The notes under the pieces are model-generated. The model was not told where the DNA came from. It saw only the letters and a program-made list of their open reading frames with translations, and searched no databases. Both the position numbers and the translations under genes were made by a program. Shown piece after piece: positions 8,871 through 16,575 of a stretch of 64,000 bases of DNA (position 1 is its first letter; each line of letters begins with the position of its first letter). Source of the stretch: Paracoccaceae bacterium (GTDB lineage Bacteria; Pseudomonadota; Alphaproteobacteria; Rhodobacterales; Rhodobacteraceae); NCBI GenBank assembly GCA_017854585.1, contig JAFMHK010000012.1, positions 30,173 through 94,172 on the forward strand. The letters run 5' to 3'.

Positions 8871-9574
8871 TGAAAATCGCCATGTGGTCGGGCCCCCGGA
8901 ACCTGTCGACTGCCATGATGTATGCCTTCGCCGCGCGTGGTGATTGCGCGGTCTGGGACGAGCCATTCTATGCCCCCTATCTTGCCGCGACGGGCATGGT
9001 TCACCCCATGCAGGATGCCATCCTCGCAGGTCACGAAACCGACCCCGCAGCCGTTGCGCGGGCCTGTGCCGGCCCGGTTCCGGATGGCAAAAAACTGTTA
9101 TATATGAAGCACATGCCGCATCATATGTTGCCGAACTTTCCGCTGGATTGGGCCGATGGATGCGTCAACGCTCATCTGATCCGCCACCCCGCCCGCGTCA
9201 TCGCCAGCTATGCCGCAAAGCGCGATGCGGTGACGCTACAAGACATTGGTTTCGAACAGCAATTCGCAATTTGGCAGCGCTTTCCGGGGCCTGTTATGGA
9301 TGGCACGGCGATCCGCGCCAACCCGGAAAAGATGCTTGAAAAGCTCTGTGTTGAGGTTGGAATTCCTTTTACGTCCAACATGTTGCACTGGAATTCCGGT
9401 CCAAGAAGCTTTGACGGTGCTTGGGGTCCGCACTGGTATGGCGCGGTTCACCGCTCCACCGGGTTCGCCCCGCCCGAAGGCGACCTGCCCAAGGTCCAGC
9501 CACGGCATCAACCGCTGCTCGATGCCGCGCTCCCGATTTACGAAACGATGCGCGCTCACGCCATAAACCTCTGA
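8870..9574 (+). CDS. Sulfotransferase-like P-loop protein
   Basis: A 234-residue protein with features of the PAPS-dependent sulfotransferase fold: the N-terminal loop WSGPRNLSTAMMYAF resembles the 5'-phosphosulfate-binding loop, and HLIRHPARVIASYAAK (about 97-112) resembles the 3'-phosphate motif. It is shorter than classical sulfotransferases. The ATG at 8870 is chosen because similarity begins there; an in-frame TTG at 8819 would translate the phased repeat into 17 extra residues with no family resemblance. Proteins of this kind are often found beside class IV aminotransferases, as here, but no reaction is known to me. No clear ribosome site precedes the ATG. Confidence 0.7.
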   Translation: MKIAMWSGPRNLSTAMMYAFAARGDCAVWDEPFYAPYLAATGMVHPMQDAILAGHETDPAAVARACAGPVPDGKKLLYMKHMPHHMLPNFPLDWADGCVNAHLIRHPARVIASYAAKRDAVTLQDIGFEQQFAIWQRFPGPVMDGTAIRANPEKMLEKLCVEVGIPFTSNMLHWNSGPRSFDGAWGPHWYGAVHRSTGFAPPEGDLPKVQPRHQPLLDAALPIYETMRAHAINL

Positions 9575-9700
9575 TAGCTGTCATAAAATCGTGACTTGAA
9601 GCCGCTCCGCGACAGTGGGAAACTATGCCATGACAGCATTTCAAATATTCGCACCGCGCCCCGCGCCCCCGTTGTCCGACCTTGGACCCGGAGGCCGTTC

Positions 9701-11185
9701 ATGAGCGGCCAAATGAAACACCTGCCCGTCGAAATGCCGGACACGCCCCGCGTGCAAAGTTTTTCCGACGCCAATGCCGCAGTCGCGTATCTGACCGAAC
9801 TGTACGATCAGGCCACCAGCTTTCTGCGCGACAAGTTCACAGAGGTCATTGCCGGCGCGCCGCCGGGAAGAAGGTTCCGCGCATTCTATCCCGAAATCCG
9901 GATCACTACCTCCAGCTATGCCAAGATCGACACCCGCCTGTCTTATGGCCATGTGGCGCAACCGGGCACCTACGTCACGACCATCACGCGGCCTGACCTG
10001 TTCAAAAGCTATCTGCGCCAACAGATTGGATTACTTATAGAAAATCACGGTGTGACGGTTCAGGTCGGGGCATCCATTACGCCCATTCCGGTTCATTTCG
10101 CCGTGTTGAACGATGCGGATCTAGAGGTCCCGCAAGACGGCGCGCTGACCTTTCCGCTGCGTGATGTCTTTGACGTGCCTGACCTGAACACCACCAACGA
10201 TCAGATCGTGAACGGCTTTGGGTTCCACTATGAAGATGGCGCGGGTTCGCTTGCGCCGTTCACGGCACAGCGGGTTGATTATTCCCTCGCGCGCCTGTCG
10301 CATTATACCGCGACCGACCCGGAACATTTCCAAAATCACGTCCTCTTTACGAACTATCAGTTCTATATGGAGGAATTCGTGGCCTTCGCCCGTGGGGCGC
10401 TGGCCGACCCCGAAAGCGGCTACACGTCGCTTGTTGGACCGGGCAATGATGTGATCACCGACCCTGATCAGATATTGAACACCCCCGCAAAGCTGCCGCA
10501 GATGCCGACCTACCATCTGACGCGTAACGGCGGCGCGGGGATTACCTTGGTGAATATCGGCGTGGGACCATCCAACGCCAAGACAGCGACCGACCACATT
10601 GCTGTTCTGCGGCCCCATGTCTGGCTGATGGTTGGTCATTGTGCGGGACTGCGCAATTCCCAGTCTCTGGGTGATTACGTGTTGGCCCACGCCTATCTGC
10701 GCGAGGATCACGTGCTGGATGACGATCTGCCCGTCTGGGTCCCGATCCCAGCATTGGCAGAGGTGCAAATCGCGCTTGAGGAAGCGGTCGAGGATGTCAG
10801 CAAGGTCGAAGGCTACGAACTCAAGCGGATCATGCGCACTGGCACGGTTGCGACCATCGACAATCGCAATTGGGAACTCCGTGATCAATCCGGTCCGGTT
10901 CAACGGCTCAGCCAGTCGCGTGCCATCGCATTGGACATGGAAAGCGCGACGATCGCGGCGAATGGATTCAGGTTTCGCGTGCCTTACGGCACCCTTCTTT
11001 GCGTTTCCGACAAGCCGCTGCACGGAGAGCTCAAGTTGCCGGGTATGGCCAGTGCGTTCTACAAAACGCAGGTTTCGCGGCATTTGCTTATCGGAATTCG
11101 CGCGATGGAGAAGCTCCGTGAAATGCCACTCGAGCGCCTTCACAGCCGCAAACTGCGCAGTTTCGAGGAAACAGCCTTCCTCTAA
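9701..11185 (+). CDS. amn: AMP nucleosidase
   Basis: A 494-residue protein matching the long AMP nucleosidase family, which hydrolyses AMP to adenine and ribose 5-phosphate. An N-terminal regulatory domain (about 1-180, including YGHVAQPGTYVTTITRPDLF) precedes a nucleoside-phosphorylase-like catalytic domain that contains GVGPSNAKTATDHIAVLRPH and ALDMESATIAANGFRFRVPYG (about 415-435), with the nucleotide-binding glutamate in DMES. The start at 9701 has GGAGG six bases upstream; the frame is open further but without family similarity. Length and domain order are normal. A stem with A/T arms follows the stop. Confidence 0.95.
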   Translation: MSGQMKHLPVEMPDTPRVQSFSDANAAVAYLTELYDQATSFLRDKFTEVIAGAPPGRRFRAFYPEIRITTSSYAKIDTRLSYGHVAQPGTYVTTITRPDLFKSYLRQQIGLLIENHGVTVQVGASITPIPVHFAVLNDADLEVPQDGALTFPLRDVFDVPDLNTTNDQIVNGFGFHYEDGAGSLAPFTAQRVDYSLARLSHYTATDPEHFQNHVLFTNYQFYMEEFVAFARGALADPESGYTSLVGPGNDVITDPDQILNTPAKLPQMPTYHLTRNGGAGITLVNIGVGPSNAKTATDHIAVLRPHVWLMVGHCAGLRNSQSLGDYVLAHAYLREDHVLDDDLPVWVPIPALAEVQIALEEAVEDVSKVEGYELKRIMRTGTVATIDNRNWELRDQSGPVQRLSQSRAIALDMESATIAANGFRFRVPYGTLLCVSDKPLHGELKLPGMASAFYKTQVSRHLLIGIRAMEKLREMPLERLHSRKLRSFEETAFL

Positions 11186-11187
11186 GG

Positions 11188-11220
11188 GCGAAAAAGCGCT
11201 CTCAGACTGATGTTTTTCGC
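11188..11220 (+). terminator. Possible terminator after amn
   Basis: Arms GCGAAAAA (11188-11195) and TTTTTCGC (11213-11220) can pair around a 17-base loop directly after the amn stop, and further T residues follow. The long loop makes it weaker than the other terminators in the window. Confidence 0.45.
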
Positions 11221-11317
11221 ATTTTGGGTGTCACTAGCCGTTGTGTGACGCCGCTATATTCGGCTAGCGTTGCGCCAACGAGCCCTAGGGTTCGGGCAGT
11301 AAAGGAGAAAAATACCC

Positions 11318-11608
11318 ATGGCACAGAAACCCATGACCAAGACTCAACTGGTTGCCGCCCTTGCCGACGAAATGGGCGCTGACAAGAAAACCGCTGGTGC
11401 TGCTCTCGATGCAATCACCGCAGTGGTGACAAAAGAGGTCGCCAACGGTGGCGCAGTCACCATGCCCGGCATCGGCAAAGTATATTGCCGTGAGCGTCCG
11501 GAGCGGATGGTTCGCAACCCCGCAACGGGTGAGCAGATCAAGAAAGAGGCTGACAAGCAGGTGAAAGTCACCATTGCGAAGGCTCTGAAAGACAGCGTGA
11601 ACGGCTAA
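11318..11608 (+). CDS. HU family DNA-binding protein
   Basis: A 96-residue HU/IHF-type histone-like protein. The DNA-bending arm is seen as GKVYCRERPERMVRNPATGEQ (about 49-69 in parts), with the conserved R-N-P-x-T-G-E segment and the proline that intercalates into DNA; the N-terminal helices begin MTKTQLVAALADEMG. AAAGGAG stands upstream of the ATG. The gene has its own strong rho-independent terminator and is probably monocistronic and highly expressed. A 7-bp inverted repeat, CTAGCCG...CGGCTAG (11234-11267), lies in its promoter region and could be an operator. Confidence 0.93.
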   Translation: MAQKPMTKTQLVAALADEMGADKKTAGAALDAITAVVTKEVANGGAVTMPGIGKVYCRERPERMVRNPATGEQIKKEADKQVKVTIAKALKDSVNG

Positions 11609-11630
11609 TTGCCGTCAGTTTAGAAGCATG

Positions 11631-11660
11631 AAAGGGTCGCCCCAAGGGGCGACCCTTTTT
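11631..11660 (+). terminator. Rho-independent terminator of the HU gene
   Basis: A perfect 13-bp stem (11631-11643 with 11646-11658; core GGGTCGCCCC) with a two-base loop, followed by T residues. It sits 22 bases after the HU stop. An ATG just upstream at 11628 is in frame with the next transporter but lies at the foot of this hairpin, which argues against its use as a start. Confidence 0.93.
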
Positions 11661-11678
11661 CGTGTCAGGGGGCAGGTC

Positions 11679-12548
11679 TTGGACATTCGTGCATTGCTGG
11701 CGGGGCTGGTGTTCGCCCTCATCTGGTCGTCCGCCTTTACCTCGGCCCGCATCATCGTTGAGGCGGCTCCGCCGCTGATGGCGCTGTCGCTCCGATTTGC
11801 CATCTCAGGGTTGATGGGCATCGGCATCGCCCTGTTTTTGGGTCAATCCTTTCGGCTGACACGTGGCCAATGGCTTTCGGTCCTGATCTTCGGCATCTGC
11901 CAGAACGCGATCTATCTGGGTTTGAACTTTGTCGCCATGCAGACCGTCGAGGCATCACTTGCCGCCATCCTCGCCTCGACCATGCCTTTGCTGGTGGCTT
12001 TCGCAAATTGGGGCGTCTTTCGCCAACGTCTGCCAATTCTTGGTGTATTGGGCCTTGCTGCGGGCTTCGGAGGGGTCGCCCTGATCATGGCGCAACGATT
12101 TGGCGGCGGCGCGGACCCGTTTGGGGTTATGCTTTGCCTGATCGGCGCCGTGGCCTTGACGGTGGCGACCCTTGCCATGCGCGGGGCGTCATCTGGCCGT
12201 GGGAACTTGCTGATGGTCGTTGGTTTGCAGATGATCGTGGGCAGCATTGCATTGCTGCCCTTTGCGGTTCTGACGGAAACATTCAACGTCGTCTGGTCAA
12301 ACTCACTATTGCTGGCATTCGCCTATACAACCGTGATGCCGGGCCTTGTCGCGACGTTGATATGGTTCTGGCTTGTTGACCGGATCGGGGCGACCCCCGC
12401 TGCCACTTTCCATTTCCTCAATCCATTCTTCGGCGTTGCCATTGCGGCCGTCTTGCTGGGCGAGCAGTTGGGGCTGATTGATGTCTTGGGCGTCACGATT
12501 ATTGCAATCGGCATTCTGGCCGTCCAGCTGGCGCGCACCAAGACCTAG
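11679..12548 (+). CDS. EamA-family (DMT superfamily) transporter
   Basis: A 289-residue membrane protein with about ten hydrophobic helices in two EamA repeats (about 5-135 and 150-285), the layout of drug/metabolite exporters such as RhaT/YdcZ-like proteins. The first helix reads ALLAGLVFALIWSSAFTSAR, with the W-S/G-S-x-F motif of the family. Start: the TTG at 11679 has AGGGGG six bases upstream, whereas the ATG at 11628 lies at the base of the HU terminator. The substrate is unknown. The gene converges on the pilin-like gene that follows, with shared CTAG stops at 12545-12548. Confidence 0.85.
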   Translation: MDIRALLAGLVFALIWSSAFTSARIIVEAAPPLMALSLRFAISGLMGIGIALFLGQSFRLTRGQWLSVLIFGICQNAIYLGLNFVAMQTVEASLAAILASTMPLLVAFANWGVFRQRLPILGVLGLAAGFGGVALIMAQRFGGGADPFGVMLCLIGAVALTVATLAMRGASSGRGNLLMVVGLQMIVGSIALLPFAVLTETFNVVWSNSLLLAFAYTTVMPGLVATLIWFWLVDRIGATPAATFHFLNPFFGVAIAAVLLGEQLGLIDVLGVTIIAIGILAVQLARTKT

Positions 12549-13252
12549 GACGTCTCGTCTTGAGGCGGCATCTTGGCAATGACGCGCAAGTTGTCGATCG
12601 CCCAACTGGCGGTAAAGACCGGCCCGGCCAGTGTCGATGTAATGGACAGCAACAGGGCGTCGCCCGGATTGTCGATCACGATCGTGATTTCTACGGATTG
12701 GTCATCGGTTTCTGGCCCCAGTGCCGCAAAGCCGACAGGCGCACCGGCGACGCGTGTTCGGGGTGTTGCTGTGATGCCCACGCTATCGGGGACGATGATT
12801 TCCTGCTGGCTGACAAGCGCCGGGCGGGTTGAGAAGCTCCGCTCCATCACTTCAGTGCCGTTTACCGTAATGATCACCGATTCAAGCTGCCAATCGTCTA
12901 TGGCATGCAGATCGAAGGAGATCTCTGCGGTCTCTGCCTCGGCGGGCAGGCGAAATTCGCGGCTGACGGCGTCGTCGGTGAAGCGGCCAAGGATCGGTCC
13001 AAAACCCGGATCGAGGTTTTCAGCTTGGGCAATAGACCACCCTGTCGTGTTCAGACTGAAGTCTTGAACAGCGATCACCCGAACGTCAGGTGGAAGTGTA
13101 TACAACCCACCTAAATTCTCGTGACTGTCGGGGCCGAACCCGGCCGCGCTGGATCTGATCATCGAAGCCGCAAAAAGCGTTGCCGTCATCACACCGACAA
13201 CAACCAGAGACCAATCGATTTTAAACCCATTCTTATGGTGGCGCGTTAGCAT
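12545..13252 (-). CDS. Unknown membrane-anchored protein, paralog of the gene at 13404-14105
   Basis: A 235-residue protein with one N-terminal membrane helix (about 14-30, DWSLVVVGVMTATLF) and a large beta-rich exterior. The ectodomain holds ISFDLHAIDDWQLESVIITVNG (in the middle) and ends ASWAIDNLRVIAK. Both stretches recur in the neighbouring protein as VSFDLHAIDSWDGEDFIVF and ESWAVDNVEVRG, so the two are tandem duplicates that have diverged. The IDN-x-x-V ending and the FDLHAIDxW motif recall surface carbohydrate-binding or choice-of-anchor beta sandwiches. No enzyme motif is visible. Function unknown; surface or periplasmic location inferred. Confidence 0.65.
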   Translation of the reverse strand: MLTRHHKNGFKIDWSLVVVGVMTATLFAASMIRSSAAGFGPDSHENLGGLYTLPPDVRVIAVQDFSLNTTGWSIAQAENLDPGFGPILGRFTDDAVSREFRLPAEAETAEISFDLHAIDDWQLESVIITVNGTEVMERSFSTRPALVSQQEIIVPDSVGITATPRTRVAGAPVGFAALGPETDDQSVEITIVIDNPGDALLLSITSTLAGPVFTASWAIDNLRVIAKMPPQDETS

Positions 13253-13403
13253 CAGACATCCTCAAATTCCCCAATTTGTCCTACGTTGGGCTCAAATGAG
13301 GCGAAAAAAAGGCGGGTCTGCGGTGCTTTTCAAGCACTGTTTTTCCAATGGCAACGGCCAGCGGAAATGCCAAGCATTGTTGATAGAATATCGTCTAATT
13401 TGA

Positions 13404-14105
13404 TTAAGGTGCGCTCATAATGCCGCGGACTTCGACGTTGTCGACGGCCCATGACTCGTCCTGAACGCTCTGATTCAGCGTTGATCCGTAGCCGATTGAA
13501 ATCTGCTGATTGGGATCTTGTACATCGATCGAAACGCTGAAGCTTTGGTCTGGCCAATCAGCATCGTAACCCTGATTTCCACGCGGGGCGATGGGGTCAA
13601 CTGAGATGCTGATGTTCGGATTGCTCGACACCCACTGATCAACGACCCCGTCCACGCTGTAGCGAAAGCTCAATGAGGTGACAGGTTCGTCATCGATGAA
13701 GACGATGAAGTCTTCTCCGTCCCAGCTATCGATTGCATGCAGGTCAAAAGAAACCCGTGCGACTTCAGCATTGCCGGGGATGTCGAATACGTTGCGTACT
13801 GTCTGTTCACCATCAGTTCCGCCGAACGGGCCCAGGATCGCGCCATACCATGGCTCACTGTCGTCAGTGGCGCCATTTGCCCATCCGTTGAACGCACCGG
13901 CGAAGTCCTCATTATAGAGAATGCTCTCGAAGGCGTTCATGATCTCCATGTCGAGGGAGAGCGCGATGTCGGACGACAGCGCCTCCAATCCGGCACTGAC
14001 CACGAGAGTCGACGCCAATCCAAGCACGGCAACCGTACCAGTCAGGACGGTCCAATCGACCGTAACTGCGCCTGCTTCTGACGTGATGAAGTTCATCGGA
14101 TTCAA
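13404..14105 (-). CDS. Unknown protein with Flp-pilin-like N-terminus and beta-rich ectodomain
   Basis: A 233-residue protein. Its first 40 residues (ITSEAGAVTVDWTVLTGTVA and on) closely resemble Rhodobacterales Flp/Fap-type pilin precursors, which carry an E-x-GAVTVDWVVLTA-like stretch before the pilin helix. The remaining roughly 190 residues form an acidic ectodomain with the SFDLHAIDSWDGEDF motif and an SWAVDNVEV C-terminus shared with the downstream paralog. GAGG is correctly spaced for a TTG at 14105; an ATG at 14096 in the same frame is the alternative. It could be a minor pilin or pseudopilin-like adhesin tip, or simply a membrane-anchored surface protein. No tad/flp export genes are in the window. 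Confidence 0.6.
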   Translation of the reverse strand: MNPMNFITSEAGAVTVDWTVLTGTVAVLGLASTLVVSAGLEALSSDIALSLDMEIMNAFESILYNEDFAGAFNGWANGATDDSEPWYGAILGPFGGTDGEQTVRNVFDIPGNAEVARVSFDLHAIDSWDGEDFIVFIDDEPVTSLSFRYSVDGVVDQWVSSNPNISISVDPIAPRGNQGYDADWPDQSFSVSIDVQDPNQQISIGYGSTLNQSVQDESWAVDNVEVRGIMSAP

Positions 14106-14181
14106 TCAAACCTCAAAAGGGACCCCCAACATTCAAATGCAAGACAACTGTGTCTAGAAAACGAATTATTCTGACCGTTTC

Positions 14182-15303
14182 TCAGTCAGGGTTGCCGATT
14201 TTGCCACGATTTTGCCCGATTTCACCTCCGACCTGACCGCGGTGCAGCATGATATGATCCAGCAAAACGCAGGCCATCATGGCTTCACCTACGGGCACGG
14301 CACGAATGCCCACGCAGGGATCGTGTCGCCCTTTGGTAATGATCTCGGTCTGCTCGCCTGACTTGGTTATCGTCTTTCGCGGCGTGAGAATCGACGATGT
14401 CGGCTTGACCGCAAAGCGCACAACGATGTCCTGACCGGTCGAGATCCCTCCCAGAATTCCACCGGCGTGGTTCGAGGTATAGAGGGGTCCATCGTTCCCC
14501 ATCATGATCTCGTCTGCATTCGCACTGCCGGTCAGGCTTGCTGCGGCCATTCCGTCGCCGATTTCAACGCCTTTTACCGCGTTGATCGACATCATCGCAG
14601 CGGCCAAGTCTGTATCCAGTTTGCCATAGATCGGCGCGCCCAGTCCTGCGGGTGCATTGCGCGCGGTGACTTCGATAACGGCGCCGACGCTGTCGCCAGC
14701 TTTTCGCAGGGCGTCGAGATAATCAGCCCATTGCGTCGCAGCCTGCGCGTCGGGGGTCCAGAACGGGTTGGCCGCGATCTGATCCCAATCAAAACGTGCC
14801 CGCTCAATCGCATGCGGGCCCATTTGCACCATGTAGCCGGTAATCGTCAGCCCGGGAACAAGTTGCGCCAAGGCCGACCGCGCGATGCCCCCAGCGGCGA
14901 CCCGCGCCGCAGTTTCCCGTGCACTGGATCTGCCGCCACCACGAGGGTCGCGAATGCCATATTTCTGCCAATAGGTAATATCCGCGTGACCCGGCCGGAA
15001 TTTTTCGGCGATGTCGCCATAGTCTTTTGACCGCTGATCCGTATTGCGGATCATCAGTTGGATGGGGGTCCCGGTGGACAGTCCTTCATACACGCCAGAC
15101 AGGATTTCGACCTCGTCAGCCTCGCGCCGTTGAGTGGTGTATTTGTTCTGTCCCGGTTTGCGCAGATCAAGCCAATGCTGAATATCGGACGCGTCCACCC
15201 GAACGCCCGGCGGACACCCGTCCACGGTCGCGCCAAGGGCAGGACCATGGCTTTCGCCCCATGTAGTGACGCGGAACAGATGCCCAAAGCTGTTGGTCGA
15301 CAT
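14182..15303 (-). CDS. aroC: Chorismate synthase
   Basis: A 373-residue enzyme that converts 5-enolpyruvylshikimate 3-phosphate to chorismate, the last common step of aromatic amino acid synthesis, using reduced FMN. Family signatures are present: [18 protein letters not shown] at the N-terminus (with the catalytic histidine), [34 protein letters not shown] (core of signature 2, about 105-138) and [10 protein letters not shown] toward the end. Length is normal. It stands alone, divergent from the thi operon, with the TPP riboswitch of that operon in the 282-base gap. Confidence 0.96.
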   Translation of the reverse strand: MSTNSFGHLFRVTTWGESHGPALGATVDGCPPGVRVDASDIQHWLDLRKPGQNKYTTQRREADEVEILSGVYEGLSTGTPIQLMIRNTDQRSKDYGDIAEKFRPGHADITYWQKYGIRDPRGGGRSSARETAARVAAGGIARSALAQLVPGLTITGYMVQMGPHAIERARFDWDQIAANPFWTPDAQAATQWADYLDALRKAGDSVGAVIEVTARNAPAGLGAPIYGKLDTDLAAAMMSINAVKGVEIGDGMAAASLTGSANADEIMMGNDGPLYTSNHAGGILGGISTGQDIVVRFAVKPTSSILTPRKTITKSGEQTEIITKGRHDPCVGIRAVPVGEAMMACVLLDHIMLHRGQVGGEIGQNRGKIGNPD

Positions 15304-15445
15304 GGCGAAGCCCCTCTCGTTTGCGTGCCGGATTAGCCGGATGGCCCGGGATTGCCAAGCTCCATTGCCGTTTTGAAAAGTAGTTTAACGTTGAACCAGT
15401 TTCGAATCTCCTTGCGGGGGGCGGTTCGGCACCGTAATCATCAAG

Positions 15446-15530
15446 GCACCTCGGGGTGACCAATCGGTCTGAGATGCAGTGCAGCAAACCCGTTGAACCT
15501 GAACCGGTTAGGACCGGCGGAGGGAAGGTT
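15446..15530 (+). promoter_or_regulatory. TPP riboswitch (THI box)
   Basis: The aptamer core is readable in order: CGGGGTG near 15452, CTGAGA near 15469, ACCCGTTGAACCTGA near 15488, CCGGTTAGGACCGGC near 15503 and GGAGGGAAGG near 15519. These match the conserved bases of the thiamine pyrophosphate riboswitch. It lies 56 bases before thiB, and the GGAGG ribosome site of thiB is within reach of the expression platform, so translational control is the likely mode; no terminator T run is seen. It should repress thiamine uptake when TPP is plentiful. Confidence 0.95.
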
Positions 15531-15585
15531 TCGGGACTGATCATGACCCCCGGCTTCACTTCGCCCGTCGCATGGAGGAGTGAAA

Positions 15586-16575
15586 ATGAACCAAACATCC
15601 ATCATTGCAGCGGGTATGACATTCATGGCTGGCGCGGCTTTTGCCGATTTGCCTGTATTGAGCGTCTATACCTATGACAGTTTTACATCTGACTGGGGGC
15701 CCGGCCCGGCCATTGAGGCGGCTTTCGAACAGACCTGCGAATGCGACCTGCAATTTGTCGGTGCAGGCGATGGCGCAGCCCTGTTGGCGCGCATCCGATT
15801 GGAGGGACAGCGTTCGGATGCCGACGTTGTTCTGGGGCTTGATACGAACCTGACCGCTGCGGCCGTCGATACCGGACTGTTCGTTCCACATGGTCTGGAG
15901 ACCCCGGGATTGACGCTGCCGATTGCTTGGGATGACGAGGTCTTCCTTCCCTTTGACTGGGGCTATTTCGCATTTGTTCATAATGCGGATATGGAAAATG
16001 TCCCCCGTAGTTTTGTTGAACTGGCCGAAAGTGATGCGAGGATCATCATTCAGGATCCGCGCAGTTCAACACCCGGTTTGGGGCTGCTGATGTGGATCGA
16101 GGCAGCCTATGGGCAGGGCGCACCTGCCATCTGGGAAGGGCTTGCGGACAACATCGTGACCGTGACACCCGGCTGGTCCGAAGCGTATGGCCTGTTTCTT
16201 GAGGGCGAGGCCGATATGGTTCTTTCCTATACCACGTCACCTGCCTACCACCTGATCGCTGAAGAAGATGCAAGTAAGGCCGCAGCTCCGTTCACGGAGG
16301 GGCACTACCTGCAGGTCGAGGTTGCAGGCATCCTTGGCAGCTCGGATCAGCCTGACTTGGCGCAAGACTTCTTGCGTTTCATGCTGACGCCCGACTTCCA
16401 GCAGGTGATCCCGACGACCAACTGGATGTATCCGGCCGCATTGCCCGCCGAGATGCTTCCCTCGGGATTTGAGACACTGATTGAGCCAGACACCGCGCTG
16501 CTGTTGTCACCGCAAGATGCAGCCAGATTGCGTGACGAGGCATTGGCCGCATGGCAATCCGCGCTCAGCCGCTAA
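15586..16575 (+). CDS. thiB: Thiamine ABC transporter substrate-binding protein
   Basis: A 329-residue periplasmic binding protein with a signal peptide (MNQTSIIAAGMTFMAGAAFA). The mature part begins LPVLSVYTYDSFTSDWGPG, the typical ThiB opening, and contains DEVFLPFDWGYFAF and PTTNWMYPAALPAEM, both family stretches involved in thiamine binding. The ATG at 15586 has GGAGGAG five bases upstream; an in-frame GTG at 15580 is too close to it. It is first in the thiBPQ operon, behind a TPP riboswitch, and overlaps thiP by 25 bases. Confidence 0.95.
   Translation: MNQTSIIAAGMTFMAGAAFADLPVLSVYTYDSFTSDWGPGPAIEAAFEQTCECDLQFVGAGDGAALLARIRLEGQRSDADVVLGLDTNLTAAAVDTGLFVPHGLETPGLTLPIAWDDEVFLPFDWGYFAFVHNADMENVPRSFVELAESDARIIIQDPRSSTPGLGLLMWIEAAYGQGAPAIWEGLADNIVTVTPGWSEAYGLFLEGEADMVLSYTTSPAYHLIAEEDASKAAAPFTEGHYLQVEVAGILGSSDQPDLAQDFLRFMLTPDFQQVIPTTNWMYPAALPAEMLPSGFETLIEPDTALLLSPQDAARLRDEALAAWQSALSR

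Noticed and set aside
10121..11143. Minus-strand frame of about 340 codons opposite amn
   Set aside because: Antisense shadow of AMP nucleosidase with no recognisable motif.
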